Positions 6,027 through 9,334 of a DNA stretch of 9,334 bases are shown in pieces. The notes under the pieces were generated by a model. It was given only the letters and a program-made list of their open reading frames with translations. It searched no databases and was not told the DNA's origin. This DNA is from Deltaproteobacteria bacterium (GTDB lineage: Bacteria > Desulfobacterota > Desulfobacteria > Desulfobacterales > JAUVVS01), in NCBI GenBank assembly GCA_030604545.1, contig JAUVVS010000047.1, positions 1 to 9,334 of the forward strand, given 5' to 3'. Position 1 is the stretch's first letter, and every line of letters starts with the position of its first letter. The position numbers and the translations under genes were made by a program.

Positions 6027-7804
6027 AATCACTGGGATCATATATATCTCTGACTATATTAATATTATTAGTCCTTTTAGTGGACCACATTAGACCCCTT
6101 CCTGCATACAGTGCCATATTATATAAAAGCTATGTTGTGCGATATGATCGAGGGTGGGATATTTTATGTGAACCCTATATTGTCCAAAAAAATGATTGGG
6201 TTAGTAAACTTTTTAGGCAGAAGGGAGAAATTGCGCAAAAAGATTATCCAAAATTTATCAGTATATTTAGACGATTAAATCCCTATATTCGAAATATAGA
6301 CCTTATACGTCCCGGTCAGTATATTCTGATTCCTTTAAAAAGATTAAAAAAGGACGATTTGCCGGGACAATCTTCAGGGATTGTTACAATTCCATTTGTT
6401 ACCATTTCTAAAATTACCGAAATCCTTAATACCCATTCAACAAAATATAAAGTTAAAAAAGGAGACTGTGTATCGATCCTTGTGGCACGCAGATTTGGGG
6501 CATACGGAACGGAATCTTATAAAAAAGGGTTTGAATTATTTAAATTTATTAATCCGGCTATTGCTGATCCGAATTTCATTTATACAGGCCAAGTAATCCA
6601 TATCCCCGATGCATCTCTTCGAAAACAGCCATGGTATTATTCCCTTTTTGATAAGTTAGGCAATATTAAGAGAGCTGTGGAGCCAAAAGATCAACCTGTT
6701 GCCTCAAAAGATCAACCAATTGCCTCAGAAATTCAAAGAGTCAAACTAGGCCCTCCTTTTTTTAAGACCGCTTCTATTTTAAATGCCAAATTTTTAGATA
6801 AAGGAACTTACTATTTTCCCGATAAAAAAGAGGAGGAATTTGAACTCGATCTTTCCAAATTTCCTATGCTCGAATTCAAAGATGGAACCATGATAATTTT
6901 CTCCGGGGACAGTCAAATTAAAGAACCTGATCTGAGTGTGTTAAAATCATACTGGAGCGGTGTAAATGTCGTTTCAATTGCGCCGGATGCCTCCATGGAG
7001 CAGATACTTGATTCCGTCTTTAACATAATCAAAAAAGAGCCATATGTGAATTGGTTATCATTTTCAGACCATGGCGTTAAGGCGGTCGTTAGTGCTAAAT
7101 GGATAACCGACAAACCGTATACAACTGAAAAGAAGAGACGCCACGTTTGCATAACTTTGATTGAAGATTTGAGTGAGCGCACTCCGGATTCAATTTCTCG
7201 CTATCTGGATCAACATGGTATATCAATTATAGATATACTTGTGGATAATAATGAGACAAAGCAGGGACCAGAAATTATAGAGCAAGAAAATCACATTGCT
7301 GAAGATGTGATCTCTATTAACCCTGCAAATCGCAAAGCTTTTGTTAATGACTTGGTAACGGCCATCGGTTTTAACTATGCAAAAAATATTAAAATTACAT
7401 TCCCCTATGCCGGGATTCAGGTTGAAGCGATATCCAATCTGGTAACAACTAAAGATGGCAGCCACTTACTTATAGACTTTGAAGATCTGTATGGCGATGC
7501 TATAACTTCCATACAAAAGACGGGTTTTGATATTATACAGGTAAAAAAGAAAGACAATCCATACACTATTATACAAAATCTTTTAACCGGAACAGGCGTT
7601 TCTTATACGAATGATCCGACATTCTTTGCAGCAAAAAGACCGGTTACCTATAATACGTCTTTAACCATACGCGGTTTTCTGGTTACAAATACAGGAAAAA
7701 TGCTCCTTGCGGCTTCTCCTCTTCATGAGAGGGTAATACAATTTTTAAAAAATGAGGGAGTAAGGATCATTATGATTGGTACCGGCAAGCCGGGAACAAT
7801 TTAG
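6023..7804 (+). CDS. Exported protein with two LysM-like domains and an uncharacterised C-terminal half
   Basis: The 593-residue protein begins with a signal peptide or membrane anchor (hydrophobic residues about 6-20, possible cleavage near PAYS-A at 30-31), so it acts in the periplasm or envelope. Two LysM-like modules follow. The first is about 52-104 (YIVQKNDWVSKLF to IRPGQYILIP) and the second about 142-195 (YKVKKGDCVSILVARRFG to YTGQVIHIP). Both are longer than the usual 45 residues because of an insert between helices. LysM domains bind peptidoglycan N-acetylglucosamine. A short linker carries a duplicated KDQPxAS. Residues about 250-593 form mixed alpha/beta sequence I cannot assign to any family; no peptidase motif is evident. 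The ATG overlaps the thrC stop by 4 nt and has AAGGTG 8 nt upstream, so expression is tied to serS-thrC. The closest analogues I recall are LysM proteins of Desulfobacterales; the role is unknown. Confidence 0.85.
   Translation: MKSLGSYISLTILILLVLLVDHIRPLPAYSAILYKSYVVRYDRGWDILCEPYIVQKNDWVSKLFRQKGEIAQKDYPKFISIFRRLNPYIRNIDLIRPGQYILIPLKRLKKDDLPGQSSGIVTIPFVTISKITEILNTHSTKYKVKKGDCVSILVARRFGAYGTESYKKGFELFKFINPAIADPNFIYTGQVIHIPDASLRKQPWYYSLFDKLGNIKRAVEPKDQPVASKDQPIASEIQRVKLGPPFFKTASILNAKFLDKGTYYFPDKKEEEFELDLSKFPMLEFKDGTMIIFSGDSQIKEPDLSVLKSYWSGVNVVSIAPDASMEQILDSVFNIIKKEPYVNWLSFSDHGVKAVVSAKWITDKPYTTEKKRRHVCITLIEDLSERTPDSISRYLDQHGISIIDILVDNNETKQGPEIIEQENHIAEDVISINPANRKAFVNDLVTAIGFNYAKNIKITFPYAGIQVEAISNLVTTKDGSHLLIDFEDLYGDAITSIQKTGFDIIQVKKKDNPYTIIQNLLTGTGVSYTNDPTFFAAKRPVTYNTSLTIRGFLVTNTGKMLLAASPLHERVIQFLKNEGVRIIMIGTGKPGTI
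6685..6726 (+). repeat. 21-bp tandem duplication inside the LysM gene
   Basis: Two adjacent 21-bp copies (6685-6705 and 6706-6726) differ at two positions, where copy 1 has TG and copy 2 has AA. They keep the frame and encode KDQPVAS-KDQPIAS in the linker between the second LysM domain and the C-terminal region. It looks like a slippage-type duplication in a tolerant linker. Confidence 0.7.
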
Positions 7805-7812
7805 GAATTGCG

Positions 7813-7886
7813 AATTGAAGAATTGAGGAATTAAATGAGGTCTCCTTTATAATCCCCAAATTCCCAAATTCCTGAATTCTTGAATC
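7813..7886. repeat. AATT-rich imperfect inverted repeat downstream of the LysM gene
   Basis: The arm 7813-7832 pairs with 7867-7886 at 17 of 20 positions, over a 34-nt loop. Each arm is built of short AATT-containing units of 8-9 nt (GAATTGAAGAATTGAGGAATT style). It starts 9 nt after the LysM stop codon and could form a hairpin at the 3' end of the operon transcript. It lacks a GC-rich stem and T-tract, so I do not call it an intrinsic terminator. Confidence 0.4.
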
Positions 7887-7944
7887 CCAAACTTCCTCAA
7901 TCTGTCACTAATCAGCAAAGACGATTGATTAAAATAGTTTTTTG

Positions 7945-7971
7945 CCACAAAATGCACAAGATTCACAACTA
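7945..7971. repeat. Three degenerate 9-bp tandem units (nCACAA type)
   Basis: CCACAAAAT, GCACAAGAT and TCACAACTA follow each other with a 9-bp period just upstream of the TPR gene. They share the core CACAA. This is a small decayed tandem repeat; no function is implied. Confidence 0.35.
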
Positions 7972-7994
7972 AGGTACTAAAGAGGTAAAGAGAT

Positions 7995-8753
7995 ATGAAA
8001 AGGAACAAGCTTTTATGGACGGCATGGGTGCTTTTAATATTTAGTGTTGTTTCATGCGCTACAAATCTGGAGACGCGAAAGAGACAGTCAGAAGCAACAA
8101 GAAACCTTGGTGAAGCTTACATGGTGCAGGGTGATTATACATCAGCCCTAAGAGAATTTCTAAAGGCGGAAAAGCTTTATTCTAATGATCCTTATCTTCA
8201 AAACGACCTGGGACTTACTTACATGGCAAAGAAAAAGCTAGATCTTGCAATTCTACACTTCAAGGAAGCTGTGGAAATAAAACCCGATTATGCTCCTGCA
8301 AAAAATAATCTGGGAACAGCATATCTTGCAAAAAAGGAATGGGATACTGCTATTAAATATTTCAACGATGTTACAGGTGACCTCCTCTATGCTACGCCCC
8401 ATTACCCCCTTGCTAACCTGGGATGGGCCTATTATAACAAAAAAGAGTATGTTCTCGCAGAAAAAAGTTATCTTGAATCCCTTAAAATAGAACCCAGATT
8501 TATAATTGCCTTGCGGGGTCTTGGCCAAACATATATTGCAGTGGGAAGGATTCCTGAGGCTGTAAAAACGCTTGAAAAAGCAGTGAAGAATTCGCCGAGG
8601 TTTGCTGCATTGTATTTCGATCTCGGCAGGGCCTACTTTTTGTCACGAGATTATAAAAAGGCGCTTAATGCCTATAATAAAGTGATGGAACTTGCCCCGG
8701 ATAGCGATCTTGCGCTAAAGGCAAGAGAAAAGGCCAGGAAGATAAAGAAATGA
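7995..8753 (+). CDS. TPR-repeat outer-envelope lipoprotein, PilF/PilW-like
   Basis: The 252-residue protein has a basic N-terminus, a hydrophobic stretch (7-20) and a lipobox VVSC with Cys21 as the expected lipidation site. The residue after Cys is Ala, not Asp, so under the E. coli Lol rule it would go to the outer membrane. The rest is almost entirely tetratricopeptide repeats, about six 34-residue units from 33 to 238, with typical signatures such as NLGEAYMVQGDYTSALREF and NNLGTAYLAKKEWDTAIKYF. This architecture matches the PilF/PilW pilotins that help assemble type IV pilus secretins. TPR lipoproteins are widespread, however, and no pilus gene is in view, so that role is a suggestion. 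AGAGG lies 9 nt before the ATG. The gene is 190 bp from the LysM gene across decayed repeats, so it probably has its own promoter. It converges with the next gene. Confidence 0.88.
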   Translation: MKRNKLLWTAWVLLIFSVVSCATNLETRKRQSEATRNLGEAYMVQGDYTSALREFLKAEKLYSNDPYLQNDLGLTYMAKKKLDLAILHFKEAVEIKPDYAPAKNNLGTAYLAKKEWDTAIKYFNDVTGDLLYATPHYPLANLGWAYYNKKEYVLAEKSYLESLKIEPRFIIALRGLGQTYIAVGRIPEAVKTLEKAVKNSPRFAALYFDLGRAYFLSRDYKKALNAYNKVMELAPDSDLALKAREKARKIKK

Positions 8754-8787
8754 AGGAAAAGAAAATGTTAAAGGCTGCTTTTGTATT

Positions 8788-8925
8788 TTCTCAATAAGTC
8801 CGGGTAAAATTAGAATCATGTTGCTATCCTGGATTCCTGCTTTTTCGGGAATGACGGGAGTTATGCAAAATAGTCATTCCCAAGAAAGCGGGAATCCAGG
8901 AATAAAGCTTCGAGGTTATTGAGAA
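8788..8925. repeat. Nested inverted repeat (BIME/REP-like) between convergent genes
   Basis: The outer arms TTCTCAATAA (8788-8797) and TTATTGAGAA (8916-8925) are perfectly complementary. Inside, 8827-8855 and 8873-8901 are 29-nt arms matching at 26 of 29 positions around a 17-nt loop. As plus-strand RNA, two of the three mismatches become G-U pairs, leaving one C-A. Each 29-nt arm is itself a small palindrome (ATTCC ... GGAAT), the layout of paired REP sequences. It starts 34 bp after the TPR stop and ends 20 bp before the stop of the convergent gene. It could therefore also end transcription of both, although no T-tract follows the stem. Confidence 0.75.
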
Positions 8926-8945
8926 GTTACCTGCTTTTCCGGAAA

Positions 8946-9334
8946 TTACCAGTCACAGTTGTAAGGAGAATCCGGTAAATTACATTCTTCACCTTTTAGC
9001 CACCCCAAGGTAAAATTGTAAGTTGACCGAGTCTCTGATCCAAGTACTATGGTACTGGCTGTAATTTTAGCCATAATCCAGGCGGCGGAGGTCTTCGGGT
9101 AGATCAGAGAAAAATTTGCCACACCATTTTCATCAGTAGTTACATTAGCAGGAACAGACCCTGCCGCAGAACTGGGAGGCGTTAATAGTCCGTCCCCGTC
9201 GCACGGGTCTCCAGTGCTACCTGTATCTTCGCCAGCATCCAAAATTAAATTGAAATTTATATCCTCATTAGGATAATAAAAAGTCAAAGTAGCAAGAGGG
9301 GTGCTTGGATCCTCATCCGGAAAACATTCAGTAG
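8946..9334 (-). CDS. C-terminal end of an exported Ig-like (Big_1-type) repeat protein, N-terminus outside window
   Basis: The frame is open from the right edge of the window to the TAA at 8948-8946, so about 129 C-terminal residues are visible. An internal TTG at 9287 is not a credible start because the frame continues upstream as TECFPDEDPSTPLAT. Visible features are a beta-rich tail, TTDENGVANFSLIYPKT and WIMAKITASTIVLGSET, typical of the last strands of bacterial Ig-like (Big_1/invasin-type) domains. There is also a degenerate calcium-loop-like segment with DxNxN spacing followed by LDAGED, then CDGDG. The visible part ends in a short tail, CNLPDSPYNCDW. The four cysteines could form disulfides in an exported protein. 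Large surface or adhesion proteins of this kind are common in Desulfobacterota. The substrate or partner is unknown. Confidence 0.65.
   Translation of the reverse strand, partial: TECFPDEDPSTPLATLTFYYPNEDINFNLILDAGEDTGSTGDPCDGDGLLTPPSSAAGSVPANVTTDENGVANFSLIYPKTSAAWIMAKITASTIVLGSETRSTYNFTLGWLKGEECNLPDSPYNCDW

Noticed and set aside
9285..9287. TTG at 9287 as the true start of the rightmost gene
   Set aside because: The reading frame continues without a stop to the window edge with sensible sequence, and no Shine-Dalgarno precedes the TTG.

Overview
The window is about 40% GC by eye. It looks like chromosomal DNA from a Desulfobacterota bacterium, probably of the Desulfobacterales type. The pointers are a DUF6178-family protein, a zinc-ribbon threonine synthase, a LysM exported protein coupled to it, an Ig-like surface protein C-terminus, and intergenic spaces filled with short inverted-repeat elements. 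The assignment rests on remembered family distributions, not on a search. There is no CRISPR array, rRNA or tRNA, and no intact transposase gene.

Layout. Bases 1-1686 (minus) hold the N-terminal 562 codons of a DUF6178 protein that runs off the left edge. Bases 1687-2245 are noncoding and contain a 233-bp MITE-like element with terminal inverted repeats and a 5-bp target duplication. A 5-formyltetrahydrofolate cyclo-ligase gene follows on the minus strand. It diverges across a repeat-rich gap (2852-3243) from a plus-strand run: serS (GTG start), thrC (TTG start) and a LysM exported protein. The last three overlap by 4 nt at each junction and probably form one translationally coupled operon. 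After a 190-bp gap with degenerate repeats comes a six-TPR lipoprotein gene. A nested inverted repeat (8788-8925) separates it from a convergent minus-strand gene that enters from the right edge. That gene encodes the C-terminus of an exported Ig-like protein with a degenerate calcium-loop-like segment.

How the genes relate. Cyclo-ligase (one-carbon folates), SerRS and threonine synthase are housekeeping functions of serine, threonine and C1 metabolism. The LysM protein, the TPR lipoprotein and the Ig-like protein are envelope proteins. The co-translation of a LysM protein with thrC is conspicuous and has no obvious metabolic explanation.

The most unusual material is in the gaps. A 35-nt module with identical length, strongly conserved 14-nt flanks and a wholly divergent 7-nt centre occurs twice, once inside the MITE and once inside a 109-bp inverted-repeat block in the likely leader of the cyclo-ligase gene. 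I see no convincing new defence or enzymatic system here. The candidates for novelty are these repeat families, the uncharacterised C-terminal region of the LysM protein, and DUF6178.
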